DNA of 47,625 nt from JAPLKX01 sp035530195 (lineage in GTDB: Bacteria > Hydrogenedentota > Hydrogenedentia > Hydrogenedentales > SLHB01), in NCBI GenBank assembly GCA_035530195.1, contig DATKVG010000020.1, forward strand, positions 1 through 47,625, given 5' to 3'. Below the pieces are notes generated by a model, which did not search any database, had not been told where the DNA came from, and saw only the letters and a program-made list of their open reading frames with translations. The position numbers and the translations under genes are program-made. Of the stretch, positions 1-7,649 are shown piece after piece; positions within the stretch are counted from its first letter, which is position 1; the number at the start of each line of letters is the position of its first letter.

Positions 1-51
1 TTTAGCCCGCTTCAGCGGGCTCCTCTTTGCACCCTGCTTTAGCAGGGGTGG
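1..51. repeat. Paired GCTTYAGC-loop hairpin repeat, copy A
   Basis: Two adjacent hairpins are seen. The first has stem AGCCCGC/GCGGGCT (4-10 with 15-21) and loop TTCA. The second has stem CCCTGC/GCAGGG (32-37 with 42-47) and loop TTTA. The same 51-nt layout recurs at 34670-34720 with 7 differences, four of which form two compensatory base-pair changes. No gene overlaps it. The window edge may cut off further hairpins on the left. The remaining bases up to 180 carry only the hairpin at 134-152 and no gene. Confidence 0.8.
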
Positions 52-133
52 ATACGTTCATGACAAACCGTCCATACGGTGCCATCACCTAATGCCCACC
101 AACCACTGCCGAAGAGGTCAACCCTTTGTAAGT

Positions 134-152
134 CCCCCGACAGAGCCGGGGG
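134..152. terminator. Hairpin after the helicase-domain gene
   Basis: A perfect 6-bp stem CCCCCG/CGGGGG encloses a 7-nt loop. It lies about 30 nt beyond the stop of the minus-strand gene at 181-2016. There is no T tract on either strand, so it may be an intergenic REP-like hairpin or a 3'-end stabiliser rather than a true intrinsic terminator. Confidence 0.35.
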
Positions 153-180
153 AGGGTTACCTGTGCCTTGCTTAGCCGCC

Positions 181-2016
181 TTACTCGACGATGAAGCCTT
201 CTTTTTCGAGTTGTTTGATGAGTTCCGCCTTCGAGATTTTGGTGTAGACGGTGACTTTGAGGGGATCGATGGGCGAGAAGAACTTCTTGAATTTGCGCCG
301 GTGCAACAGGTCGGCCATGATGAGCGCATCCTCGCACTCGAGCACCTGCACCGTGCGCAACCGGACGCGCTTGATGCCGCCGCGCCAGTCTTCGAGCGTG
401 GTCATGACGTTCGAGGGGAATCGGTCGCTCCGGTTGTGCGCAAGCAGGTACTGCACGAACGCGTCCCCGTCGTGGCCTTCCTGAATGGCCCGGGTAAACG
501 ATTCTTTGCTGAGGTGGTAAACGGTGGCTTTTCCCGTGCTGGCGCGTTCGGTAAACTGGTCGAGCGGAACCGTGAGCAGGGGGTCCATATCCTGGCTTGG
601 GACCACGATATCGAAGTTCGGTTGCACGACGATCTCCGCCTTGTGCTTGGGGAACGAGGCGGCGAGGTGCGGCGGCGTGGTTTCCGCCAGCAATCCCACG
701 CCGAGCTCCGTGAGCCTGAACAGGCTGTCGCCATTGTCTTCGCCCCGGTCGACCATGCCCAGCCACACCAGCGTTTCTTCGAACGCCCGGACAATCGAAC
801 GCTCGGAATGGGCGGACGCGCCGGGGCTGACGTACTGCCAGTGGCCGCCCATGCACTTCAGCACGGGCTGCTCCTCGTCGGCCCGCGCGGCCATGGCGTG
901 GCGAACCACGTCGACCGTCCCATACCAGGCGCCGGGCCGGATCGCCTCGACCAGGCCCGCCAGCAGGTGGCGCGGCATCGTTTCTTTATCGGCTGCGAGC
1001 ATCCAATCGGCGATGATCCGGTGGCGGGCGACCCGGTCGAGTTTCAGCAGCGCGTCAAGCCGGCCCGCCCGCAGCTCGTTGTCGACCCGCGCCAGCCAGC
1101 CCACGCCCTGCCCCACCCAAAGGCACGTGTTCAGAGACGGCTCGACCTCTTCGCCGACAATCTCACTGAGCCGCTTGCGGTCTTCCCGGAACAGTTCCCC
1201 GTCGCCGCGGAGTCTTGCCGGTTTTGCGGCGATCGCGGCAACCAGCCGGCAGATCCGGTCGGAAAACCCGACGCCCTGGGATTCGACGACGGCGGGAGAA
1301 TTCTTGTGCGGGCGCAGGCGCGTTTTGGCGTCGGTGCTCACGGCGCTGGCGTCGCGCCACTGGCGGGTCTCGGAAAGCAGGCCCGTGGCCCGCACCAGCC
1401 GGTCTTCTACGTCAAAGCGAAACATTTCAAACAGGGCCAGCCCGTCAAACAGCTCGGACAGCCCCTGCTCGACTTCGAATTCAGTCCCGCCGTGCAGCGC
1501 CCGGATCTTCGAGATCGGCATGATGCCTTCCTTCGAGTGCCAGACGATATCGAAAAGCTCTCGCGCGGTGGGCGAGAAATTGCGCGTCGCCACATAGCTG
1601 ACGACCGAATCGGGCTGGTGGTAGCAACGCGCGATAACCTCTTCGGCGGCGGCCTTTTTGGCCAGCGGGCCGTCGAGGCCGGCTGTTTCCTCGAGAACCC
1701 GAAACTCCTGGGCGCTCAGCGATTTCACATGACGAAAAATCGAGGGGACGTCCCCGTGGTTCTCCAGCCCGCGCATGATGCGCCTCACCGCATTGGCGCC
1801 TTCGGCAGCGATTTTGATCTTCGTGAGGTCGACGAACAGAAACCGGTGATTGATGTCGACGAGGTACTCGATTTCCTCGTCGGGAATCTCAAGCTTCTTG
1901 GAAAGAAACCTGACCGTCAAGCCGGATCGACTGTTATTGGCCAACTCGCGCGCAATGCGAAAAGCCGACCGGCTGATCCCTTCCATCGCCGCAAGCAGGC
2001 TTGCCGCGTGTCGCAT
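181..2016 (-). CDS. Helicase-associated C-terminal domain protein without a helicase motor
   Basis: This 611-residue protein has a C-terminal third (about 440-605) that reads like the XPB/Ssl2-like helicase_C_3 domain (PF13625). It contains a VQPNFDIVVPS segment, then a TVYHLSKESFTRAIQEG helix, then SNVMTTLEDW. The N-terminal part (about 15-140) looks like winged-helix modules. No Walker A (GxGKT) or DEAD/DEAH motif is visible, so it is not an active helicase alone. Family members are usually annotated only as helicase-associated proteins; a role in DNA or chromatin binding is inference. The start ATG is preceded by a consensus-like promoter at 2064-2092 and a predicted leader of about 40 nt. 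It is monocistronic and divergent from the TonB-like gene. Confidence 0.8.
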   Translation of the reverse strand: MRHAASLLAAMEGISRSAFRIARELANNSRSGLTVRFLSKKLEIPDEEIEYLVDINHRFLFVDLTKIKIAAEGANAVRRIMRGLENHGDVPSIFRHVKSLSAQEFRVLEETAGLDGPLAKKAAAEEVIARCYHQPDSVVSYVATRNFSPTARELFDIVWHSKEGIMPISKIRALHGGTEFEVEQGLSELFDGLALFEMFRFDVEDRLVRATGLLSETRQWRDASAVSTDAKTRLRPHKNSPAVVESQGVGFSDRICRLVAAIAAKPARLRGDGELFREDRKRLSEIVGEEVEPSLNTCLWVGQGVGWLARVDNELRAGRLDALLKLDRVARHRIIADWMLAADKETMPRHLLAGLVEAIRPGAWYGTVDVVRHAMAARADEEQPVLKCMGGHWQYVSPGASAHSERSIVRAFEETLVWLGMVDRGEDNGDSLFRLTELGVGLLAETTPPHLAASFPKHKAEIVVQPNFDIVVPSQDMDPLLTVPLDQFTERASTGKATVYHLSKESFTRAIQEGHDGDAFVQYLLAHNRSDRFPSNVMTTLEDWRGGIKRVRLRTVQVLECEDALIMADLLHRRKFKKFFSPIDPLKVTVYTKISKAELIKQLEKEGFIVE

Positions 2017-2063
2017 AGAAGAACCTCACAGATTTTCCCCGAAAAGGAAAAACTCCGAGTTGC

Positions 2064-2092
2064 ATTATAAACAACAAAAAAGACTTTGACAA
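2064..2092 (-). promoter_or_regulatory. Sigma70-type promoter for the helicase-domain gene
   Basis: Reading the minus strand, TTGTCA (2092-2087) is followed by a 17-nt spacer and TATAAT (2069-2064). The transcript would start near 2057 and carry a leader of about 40 nt to the ATG at 2016. The match is 5/6 and 6/6 with ideal spacing. Confidence 0.7.
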
Positions 2093-2174
2093 GCGGTTCA
2101 TCCAAGAAACAAAGGCGCAGGGCGCGTTTGCATCCGTTGACGGCAGGACGGCCCTGCGGTTTTGCCCGGGGTTC

Positions 2175-2183
2175 TGTTAGAAT
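2175..2183 (+). promoter_or_regulatory. Extended -10 box immediately upstream of the TonB-like ATG
   Basis: The sequence TG-T-TAGAAT ends 8 nt before the ATG at 2192, so initiation would fall on or next to the start codon. No good -35 box stands 16-18 nt upstream, as is usual for extended -10 promoters. No Shine-Dalgarno sequence precedes the ATG. A leaderless mRNA is inferred. Confidence 0.4.
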
Positions 2184-2191
2184 CGCGGGCG

Positions 2192-3112
2192 ATGACGTAT
2201 CGACAACGATTGACACTTGCGGCGGTATGTTCGGTGGCGCTGCATCTGGTCATTCTCGCGCCCGGTGGCTGCCGATCAAGGACGCAGGGCCTCGTTTTGT
2301 CCCGGAACGAGCCGATTGTGCTCGAACTGCTGCCCGAACCCGCACCGCCGCCCGCCACGCCCACGCACCAACTGGTAGACGTCCTCGTCCCCGCGGAGGA
2401 GCGCATCAACACCACCGACTTGATCGCCGAGAAGCCATCCAAAGCCGCCGATGAGGTTGACGACGTTCCCGGCGCCCCTGATACGGGCGCCCCGCGGGTC
2501 GAGAACGTCACCGGCTTCGACCGGATTGCCAGTCGGGCGCCGGCGCCCGAGGCGGCGCCCGCGCCGCGCCGTGTGCGCGAACCCGTGCAGCCGCCGGACC
2601 TGCGCAGGGAGAAAGTGGCTGCCGCGGAGCCGAACCAGGCGGCGTCGGAATTGCTGATGCAAGACGAGCGAGGCATCGAGCGCGAGCCCCCCGCCGAATC
2701 GGGCATCCAACCTGAAACTGCTCCGCCGCTGCTCATGCCGCAGCCGGCGCGAGGCCGCATCGAGGGCGGCGTGAAACGCGCCGGCCTCATGGCGTTCGAG
2801 GCCATGGAAAGCGAGATAGCCCCGTATCTGAAAGTGATCCGGCAACGGGTCGAACGCAATTGGCGGACGGCCCTCCACACGCGCTATTCAGGCACGTCGC
2901 CCACGAGGGCCGTCCTCGATTGCGCCATTGCACCCGACGGGCATATCATCGAGGTGGCAATCGTCGAGCCGGGCGATTCGGCAACATTCGCGCCGCTGTG
3001 CAAACAGGCTATCGAAAACGCGGGGCCGTTTGACCCGTTTCCGTTTGAAGTGCCCGAAGTGTACCGGTCAAAGAACCTGGAAATACGCTGGACGTTCAGC
3101 TTTCTGGAATGA
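2192..3112 (+). CDS. TonB/TolA-like energy transducer
   Basis: This 306-residue protein has a short cytoplasmic N-terminus and one membrane anchor (about 7-25). A long Pro/Ala/Glu-rich periplasmic linker follows (about 40-200). The C-terminal domain (about 205-306) begins with SEIAPYLKVIRQRVERNW, the usual opening of TonB/TolA C-terminal domains, and ends in FSFLE. It would transmit proton-motive force from an ExbB/ExbD-type motor to an outer-membrane partner. The ATG at 2192 directly precedes the anchor; a TTG 30 nt upstream is open but less likely. The next gene, 9 nt downstream, is an ExbB, but no ExbD is present. The exact partner is unknown. Confidence 0.82.
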   Translation: MTYRQRLTLAAVCSVALHLVILAPGGCRSRTQGLVLSRNEPIVLELLPEPAPPPATPTHQLVDVLVPAEERINTTDLIAEKPSKAADEVDDVPGAPDTGAPRVENVTGFDRIASRAPAPEAAPAPRRVREPVQPPDLRREKVAAAEPNQAASELLMQDERGIEREPPAESGIQPETAPPLLMPQPARGRIEGGVKRAGLMAFEAMESEIAPYLKVIRQRVERNWRTALHTRYSGTSPTRAVLDCAIAPDGHIIEVAIVEPGDSATFAPLCKQAIENAGPFDPFPFEVPEVYRSKNLEIRWTFSFLE

Positions 3113-3121
3113 GGAGAGGCC

Positions 3122-3769
3122 ATGTTTGAGACATTGGGGATGCTGCGGCACGGCGGGATGTGCATTGTGGCGCTGGGCGGGTGCTCGCTGGTTGCCGCAA
3201 CCATCATCATCGAGCGGTCCCTGGCGCTTCGAAAAGACGTCGTGATGGAGCCGCATATCTTGCGCCTCGTGCGGGACTACAACGGCGACAAATCGGCCGA
3301 AGCCGCCGTGATGTCCTGCCGCCGGTCGGGGCGGCCGCTGGCGCGCGTGATCGAAGAGGTGCTGCAGACGCGCCACCTCGAGCATTCCCAGGCGGTCGAA
3401 GCCATCAACGCGACGGGGCGGTCGCAGGTGGCGCTGTTGGAACGGGGCCTGACGATGCTCGAGATCATCGGCGGAGTCAGCCCCCTGCTCGGCCTGCTCG
3501 GAACGGTGCTCGGGATGGTGGACGTTTTCGCCGCCATAACGGCATCGGGCATCGGCAACCCCCAAGTGCTCAGCGGCGGAATCTCAAAAGCCCTCATAAC
3601 GACGGTCGCCGGCCTGTTTGTGGCAATCCCCACCGTGGGTTTTCACAGTTGGTTCAGCCGGCGCGTGGATGATTTCGCAACGGAAATGCAGAACGTATCG
3701 ACGCAGTTTTCGTTTCGGGTGCGCGCGCCCGAGGCGCAGAAAGCCGGCGAGATTCACGGTCTCCGCTGA
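3122..3769 (+). CDS. MotA/TolQ/ExbB proton-channel family protein
   Basis: This 215-residue protein has the ExbB layout: one N-terminal membrane helix (about 12-30), a cytoplasmic stretch, and two further helices (about 115-140 and 160-185). The conserved region SPLLGLLGTVLGMVDVF is followed by ISKALITTVAGLFVAIP. The protein would form the inner-membrane stator channel that energises the TonB-like product of the preceding gene. The gap is 9 nt and contains a GGAGAGG ribosome site. An ExbD/TolR subunit, normally required, is not adjacent; the only one in the window is at 32492. The 3' end overlaps the convergent lipoprotein gene by 16 bp. Confidence 0.93.
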   Translation: MFETLGMLRHGGMCIVALGGCSLVAATIIIERSLALRKDVVMEPHILRLVRDYNGDKSAEAAVMSCRRSGRPLARVIEEVLQTRHLEHSQAVEAINATGRSQVALLERGLTMLEIIGGVSPLLGLLGTVLGMVDVFAAITASGIGNPQVLSGGISKALITTVAGLFVAIPTVGFHSWFSRRVDDFATEMQNVSTQFSFRVRAPEAQKAGEIHGLR

Positions 3770-4746
3770 ATGACTATCCCGTTTCCCTCGACCCGATAGC
3801 CGAACTCCGCCACAGGCCACTGCCGGATCATGAGGTCGAGGAGCGTCCGCACTTTTACGTCCCGGAACACGCCCGGCTCGACCGGCAATTGTCCGAGCCC
3901 GGGCTGGGCCGTCATTTCCACACCTATCTGGCGCGAGAGCGCGGGGAGGGCATCCCCGAGTTTGCCGACGCGGGAGATGTTGATAGGAGTGGACGGCAAG
4001 ACAGCGGTGACTTTCTGGTTGAGAAACTCGGTCTGTGCCGCGGTCAGTTCGAGCGGGTTCAGCAGGGTTTCGCGGGGCGTGTTGGATTTCGCGTGCAGGA
4101 AAACGTATTCGGGCGTGGACTCCACGTCAAAGGCTTCTGCGGGCACGCGGGCCGATTTCAGCAGCGCGGCGAGGCACACGTCGAGGGGCGATTCGGCCAG
4201 GTTGAGCGCGCCGAGCTGCGCGTCGCCGATCACCTGGTCGGCCAGCAACGTTATGCCCAGCGAACTCGACATGAAAGCCAGGGCCTCAAACACCTTGGTC
4301 CTGTAACCGAACCCGACCGACGCCGTGATCGCCGCGAACGCCGGGTCAAGCCGGCCTTCCAGCGATACCGACTCCAGCGCTTCGTAGCCGGGAAAGTATA
4401 GGAAAACATAATAAGGGTTTTCTTCGACCTTGAGGTTCGCCGGGCTTGCCACGTCTTTTACCACCCGCTCGAACGGCGTCTTCTTCCAGTTTCTTGGGGG
4501 GATGGAAACGTATTCCAGCCCGTTCATGACGACCAGGCTGCCGCCGGTCGTATCCGCCAATGTAGAGACCAAATCGCCCAGCAGGATCGGCGCATCGAGG
4601 TCGAGGGTGACGGCCGGCCGGGGTTCTGTGGTCTGAGGGGCTGGCGCTCCGGGCGTGGGTGCGGTTCCCGGTTCGGGAACCGGTTTGCCGGTGGCGCAGC
4701 CCAACGCAATAAGTGCCAGCGCAGCCAGTATCCAAATCCGCATCAT
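3754..4746 (-). CDS. Lipoprotein with three STN-like (secretin/TonB N-terminal) modules
   Basis: This 330-residue protein opens with a lipoprotein signal: MMRIW, a hydrophobic core, and lipobox LALGC-type ending at Cys17. A Pro-rich linker runs to about 45. The rest looks like three diverged copies of one module at about 52-118, 148-218 and 255-328. Each has a helix, a short beta segment, a PFERV/PLDVC/VRTLLDLM helix and a final beta strand (YYVFLYF, EYVFLHA, NGIVIQ). This helix-strand pattern matches STN/secretin N-domains by eye; the assignment needs a profile search. Secretin or TonB-receptor barrels are absent. It is convergent with the TonB-ExbB pair and divergent from the gene at 4808. 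The start was chosen for the lipoprotein signal. Confidence 0.7.
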   Translation of the reverse strand: MMRIWILAALALIALGCATGKPVPEPGTAPTPGAPAPQTTEPRPAVTLDLDAPILLGDLVSTLADTTGGSLVVMNGLEYVSIPPRNWKKTPFERVVKDVASPANLKVEENPYYVFLYFPGYEALESVSLEGRLDPAFAAITASVGFGYRTKVFEALAFMSSSLGITLLADQVIGDAQLGALNLAESPLDVCLAALLKSARVPAEAFDVESTPEYVFLHAKSNTPRETLLNPLELTAAQTEFLNQKVTAVLPSTPINISRVGKLGDALPALSRQIGVEMTAQPGLGQLPVEPGVFRDVKVRTLLDLMIRQWPVAEFGYRVEGNGIVIQRRP

Positions 4747-4771
4747 GCCGTTGCTCCAAAACCAGCCCATA

Positions 4772-4800
4772 TTGCCAACAAACACCCACACCTTTATACT
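4772..4800 (+). promoter_or_regulatory. Strong promoter abutting the ATG at 4808
   Basis: TTGCCA (4772-4777), a 17-nt spacer and TATACT (4795-4800) form a near-consensus sigma70 promoter. The -10 box ends 7 nt before the ATG, placing the predicted start site on the start codon. No ribosome-binding site is present between them. This predicts a leaderless message for the small membrane protein. Confidence 0.6.
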
Positions 4801-4807
4801 ATACTTC

Positions 4808-5374
4808 ATGGGACTCATTAGTTTCCTTTTGATACTGGCCATGCAGGCCGGCGCGGGCAACCAGGACCGCCAGCCCTACGTCATCCAGTTGAAAGACGGA
4901 ACGGAACTCGTCGGCTTCTGGGAGCAGAGAGAGACGCAAAGCGGCGGGAAAGTGCGGGTAGAACTGGACACGCCCTGGATACAGGGCCCCCAGCGGAAAA
5001 TGATCTCGCAAAGCGACATCATTTCGGCCCCCACACAGGAGCGCCCTACAGCCACGCTCAATCGCCGGCAGAAAGGCTATGCGGACGCGGGATTGGTGCA
5101 GGTGAGCGACTCCCTGGTGGTGCCAAGAGATAATTACGATCGGGCACAACGCGCACGCCAGATGGCCGGCCTCGACGCCGCGGAGGGCGAGCAGGCTGTC
5201 GAAACGGGCGAGACGTCCGGCGCGGATATGGCGGGAGCCGTTACCGCCGAGCCGGGCGTTGCACCGCCGCGCCCGGGTTTTTTCGAGCAATGGGGCGCGC
5301 ATATCGGGCTGCTTTTGGTGGCGGTGCTGCTGACAGGCTTGGTGGTGCGGATGGCGTTCTTGTCGGGCGATTAA
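4808..5374 (+). CDS. Exported C-terminally anchored small protein, unknown function
   Basis: This 188-residue protein has a signal-like N-terminus (about 1-17) and a beta-rich segment (about 25-70, VIQLKDGTELVGFW). That segment resembles an LSm/SH3-like small barrel found in proteins of this type. An acidic Ala/Gly-rich linker follows, then one C-terminal membrane helix (about 165-185, GLLLVAVLLTGLVVRM). No enzyme motif is seen and I do not recognise the family. It shares a 61-nt divergent intergenic region with the STN-module lipoprotein, suggesting co-expression or a shared envelope role. The ATG was chosen because it coincides with the signal peptide and lies 7 nt after a strong -10 box. 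Confidence 0.7.
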   Translation: MGLISFLLILAMQAGAGNQDRQPYVIQLKDGTELVGFWEQRETQSGGKVRVELDTPWIQGPQRKMISQSDIISAPTQERPTATLNRRQKGYADAGLVQVSDSLVVPRDNYDRAQRARQMAGLDAAEGEQAVETGETSGADMAGAVTAEPGVAPPRPGFFEQWGAHIGLLLVAVLLTGLVVRMAFLSGD

Positions 5375-5403
5375 GCGTATAGAGTGCGGCCGCACTCCAT
5401 ACG

Positions 5404-7041
5404 TCAGCTTTTCATCCCGAAGAGTTCGTAGGCGTCAACGGGGTTGGCCTTGCCCTCGAGCACGATCGCGCCGATGGCGAGTGTTTCGGCGTAATCTTTA
5501 ACTTGGCGCCACGTCGTCCCGCCGACGATGATCTGCCCGTTCTTGGCAATGTCGCACAACCTTCGGGCGGTGTTGACGTGGTCGCCGACCACCGTGAATT
5601 CCATCCGCATCGGCGAGCCGATATAGCCGGCGATGACCTCGCCGGTGTTGATGCCGACGCCCAGTTCGAGCCGGGGCCGGCCTTCCTCGAACCGGACCGC
5701 GTTGAGCTCGTTGTTCTTGGTTTGAATGGCGACGGCGGCCCGTGCCGCCCGGAGCGCGTCGTCTTCCGCGGCGATAGGCGCGCCGAACACGGCCATGAGT
5801 TCGTCGCCGATGTACTTGTCCAGGGTGCCTTTATAATTGAAGACGATCTGCGTCATGGCGCTGAAATGCTCGTTGAGCAGGCCCACCATCTCCTGCGGCG
5901 GCATTCGCTCGGCGATCGGCGTAAAGCCCCTGATATCGCAGAAAAGCGTGGTCACGATGCGTTTGCTCCCGCCCAACTCGAGGTTCGAGTCGTTGTCCAT
6001 GATCTGGTCGACAATCGCCGGCGAGAGAAACCGAGAGAGGTTGCTCCGTTTCTTCTCGATGGCCAGATTGGCCTGGTAGAGATGAACGTTGTCGATGGCC
6101 ATGGCGAGCTGGGCGGCCATCGAGGCGAACAGCTCGAGGTCTTCTTCATTGAAACTGACATCCCAGCGCCGCGTGTCGACGTAGATGGAACCCAGGATCC
6201 TGTCTTCCATTTTCAGGGGGACGGCCATGGCGCCGGTGATGCGCTGGCGGACCACGCTTTCGCGGAGGTTGAGGGCATCTTCGTTGCCGCCGGCCATTAA
6301 TACGGGCTCGCCATCGATGGCGGCCTTGCCGGCGACTCCCATGCTCGGCGAACTGGCGGTCAGGTCCTGGCCCATCTCCCGCGCAACGCTCACGCGCAGG
6401 TTCCCGTCCTGCTCGCGCAACAGCACAAACCCCCGGTCCGCGTCCATGACTTCCATCGCCGTATCCAGCACATCCGACAACCGCCGCGACAAGTCAAAGT
6501 CCGACGCGATCAGCTTGCTGGCACGGTACAGCGCCGACAGCCGGCGGTAGGCCCGGCTCATCACCATCAAATCGTCCGGGCGCGGTGTCGGGGCCTGTTG
6601 TACCAGCGTGGTGCCGCCGGGCGCGGGCGTGCGGCCGGCGCGCGCAATCAGCGTCAGGTTATCGCCGACCCGATCCATTTCCTCGCGGATCTTGTCGACG
6701 TCCTGCAGGAGTTTCGAGTCGTGTTTCTGCGATTCATCCCGGCCGAACGACGTGTCGTCGCGATAGACCAGTCGGCACTTGCTGCCAAACCAGATCTCGT
6801 CCATATGCACCAGGGTGCGCTCGACCACTCGCTGCCGGTTGACGTAGGTCCCGTTGAGGCTTTTCTGGTCGAGCAGCACAAAGTTGTCGCCGCGCCGGTG
6901 GAGTTCCGCGTGGTGGCGGGAAACCTCCTCAGCCACCAGAACCACCTCGTTGTCTTCGGCCCGGCCGAAACGGATCAGGTGTTGCGACAGCGGCACCGTC
7001 ACCGGAGGCACACCCGGCTGCTCAATGATCACTTGTGGCAT
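5404..7041 (-). CDS. FHA-GAF-class III adenylate cyclase
   Basis: This 545-residue soluble sensor has an N-terminal FHA domain (about 17-90; GRAEDN, SRHHAEL and LNGTYV are the phosphothreonine-binding signature). A GAF domain lies at about 175-318 and a class III cyclase domain at about 360-545. The cyclase has both metal aspartates (D369 in CDIRGF, D413 in YIGDEL), adenine-type selectors K409 and D487, and N490 and R494 of the transition-state pair. It therefore looks active and ATP-specific. It would make cAMP in response to a phosphoprotein and a small ligand or redox cue. The ATG at 7041 fits the FHA start; an upstream extension of 13 residues is less likely. It stands alone on the minus strand. 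Confidence 0.93.
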   Translation of the reverse strand: MPQVIIEQPGVPPVTVPLSQHLIRFGRAEDNEVVLVAEEVSRHHAELHRRGDNFVLLDQKSLNGTYVNRQRVVERTLVHMDEIWFGSKCRLVYRDDTSFGRDESQKHDSKLLQDVDKIREEMDRVGDNLTLIARAGRTPAPGGTTLVQQAPTPRPDDLMVMSRAYRRLSALYRASKLIASDFDLSRRLSDVLDTAMEVMDADRGFVLLREQDGNLRVSVAREMGQDLTASSPSMGVAGKAAIDGEPVLMAGGNEDALNLRESVVRQRITGAMAVPLKMEDRILGSIYVDTRRWDVSFNEEDLELFASMAAQLAMAIDNVHLYQANLAIEKKRSNLSRFLSPAIVDQIMDNDSNLELGGSKRIVTTLFCDIRGFTPIAERMPPQEMVGLLNEHFSAMTQIVFNYKGTLDKYIGDELMAVFGAPIAAEDDALRAARAAVAIQTKNNELNAVRFEEGRPRLELGVGINTGEVIAGYIGSPMRMEFTVVGDHVNTARRLCDIAKNGQIIVGGTTWRQVKDYAETLAIGAIVLEGKANPVDAYELFGMKS

Positions 7042-7106
7042 CTGCGTATACTCGCATTGGCTCCACAAGCATAGTAGCAACCCCCAAGCCCGGCGTCAAC
7101 GGGAAG

Positions 7107-7419
7107 ATGGGCCAACCTCGCCGACGTCGGCCTTGCCCGGCACGCGACACGCCCACACCACAACAGCCGGCACGCGTTTCGCCGCGTCATTGAGCGGGAC
7201 ATCAGCGAGCAGGAAATCCGCGACGCGGGAGCAAAAGCCGAGGTCATCGAGCACTATTCCGACGACAAGTATTCGCCCAGCGCGTTGTTGCTGAGATTTA
7301 CTGCGGTTGGACGCCGATTGCATTTTCAGGTATCATATATAGAGGCGGACTTGACAAGGATTATCACGATTTATGAGCCAGACCCAACCGACTGGATCGA
7401 TCACAGGAAACGAACGTAA
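7107..7419 (+). pseudogene. DUF4258 toxin-like gene, frameshifted at its start
   Basis: The frame ending at the TAA of 7417-7419 encodes a clear DUF4258 protein: SRHAFRRVIERDIS, VIEHYSDDKYSPS, GRRLHFQV, then IYEPDPTDW. No ATG, GTG or TTG lies near its N-terminus in that frame. The only suitable ATG (7107), preceded by GGGAAG, is one base out. Removing one G from ATGGGCC (7109-7111) would give MANLADVG and a normal protein of 103 residues. It is therefore either a real start-proximal frameshift or a sequencing error. It ends 2 nt before the ATG of its putative antitoxin. DUF4258 proteins paired with YgiT-type proteins are usually annotated as toxin-antitoxin systems. Confidence 0.75.
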
Positions 7420-7421
7420 TC

Positions 7422-7649
7422 ATGTTTAGTTGCCATGTTTGCGGCGGCGCCGCCGCCAGGTCCGAGTTCGTGAGCGAAGTTTTCGCCATCGAAGGCCGCC
7501 GCGCGCTGGTGGAACATATCCCCGCGCAGGTCTGCGAGCGTTGCGGCGAGCCAACCTTCGCGCGCGAGACAACCGAACGTATTCGCCAACTCGTTCACGG
7601 CGCGCGGCCCGACAAGACCGTCCCCTTGGAAGTCTTTGCGCTCGTTTGA
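7422..7649 (+). CDS. YgiT-type zinc-finger protein (MqsA-N-like antitoxin)
   Basis: This 75-residue protein has two zinc-binding CxxC pairs (C4-C7 and C38-C41) spaced as in YgiT/MqsA N-terminal domains. The central core SEVFAIEGRRALVEHIPAQVC is followed by FARETTERI. It lacks the C-terminal helix-turn-helix of full MqsA, as is common for short partners of DUF4258 toxins. The start codon follows the toxin stop by 2 nt, indicating translational coupling. With the toxin frame broken, this could be an orphan antitoxin. Confidence 0.88.
   Translation: MFSCHVCGGAAARSEFVSEVFAIEGRRALVEHIPAQVCERCGEPTFARETTERIRQLVHGARPDKTVPLEVFALV

Noticed and set aside
79..2070. Long plus-strand open frame opposite the helicase-domain gene
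   Set aside because: It is an antisense frame kept open by high GC; its translation has no family motifs, while the minus-strand frame has a promoter and a recognisable domain.
2192..2275. TonB-like N-terminus as a lipoprotein signal (Cys27)
   Set aside because: The sequence before the Cys (APGG) does not fit a lipobox, and a TonB anchor is expected to stay uncleaved.
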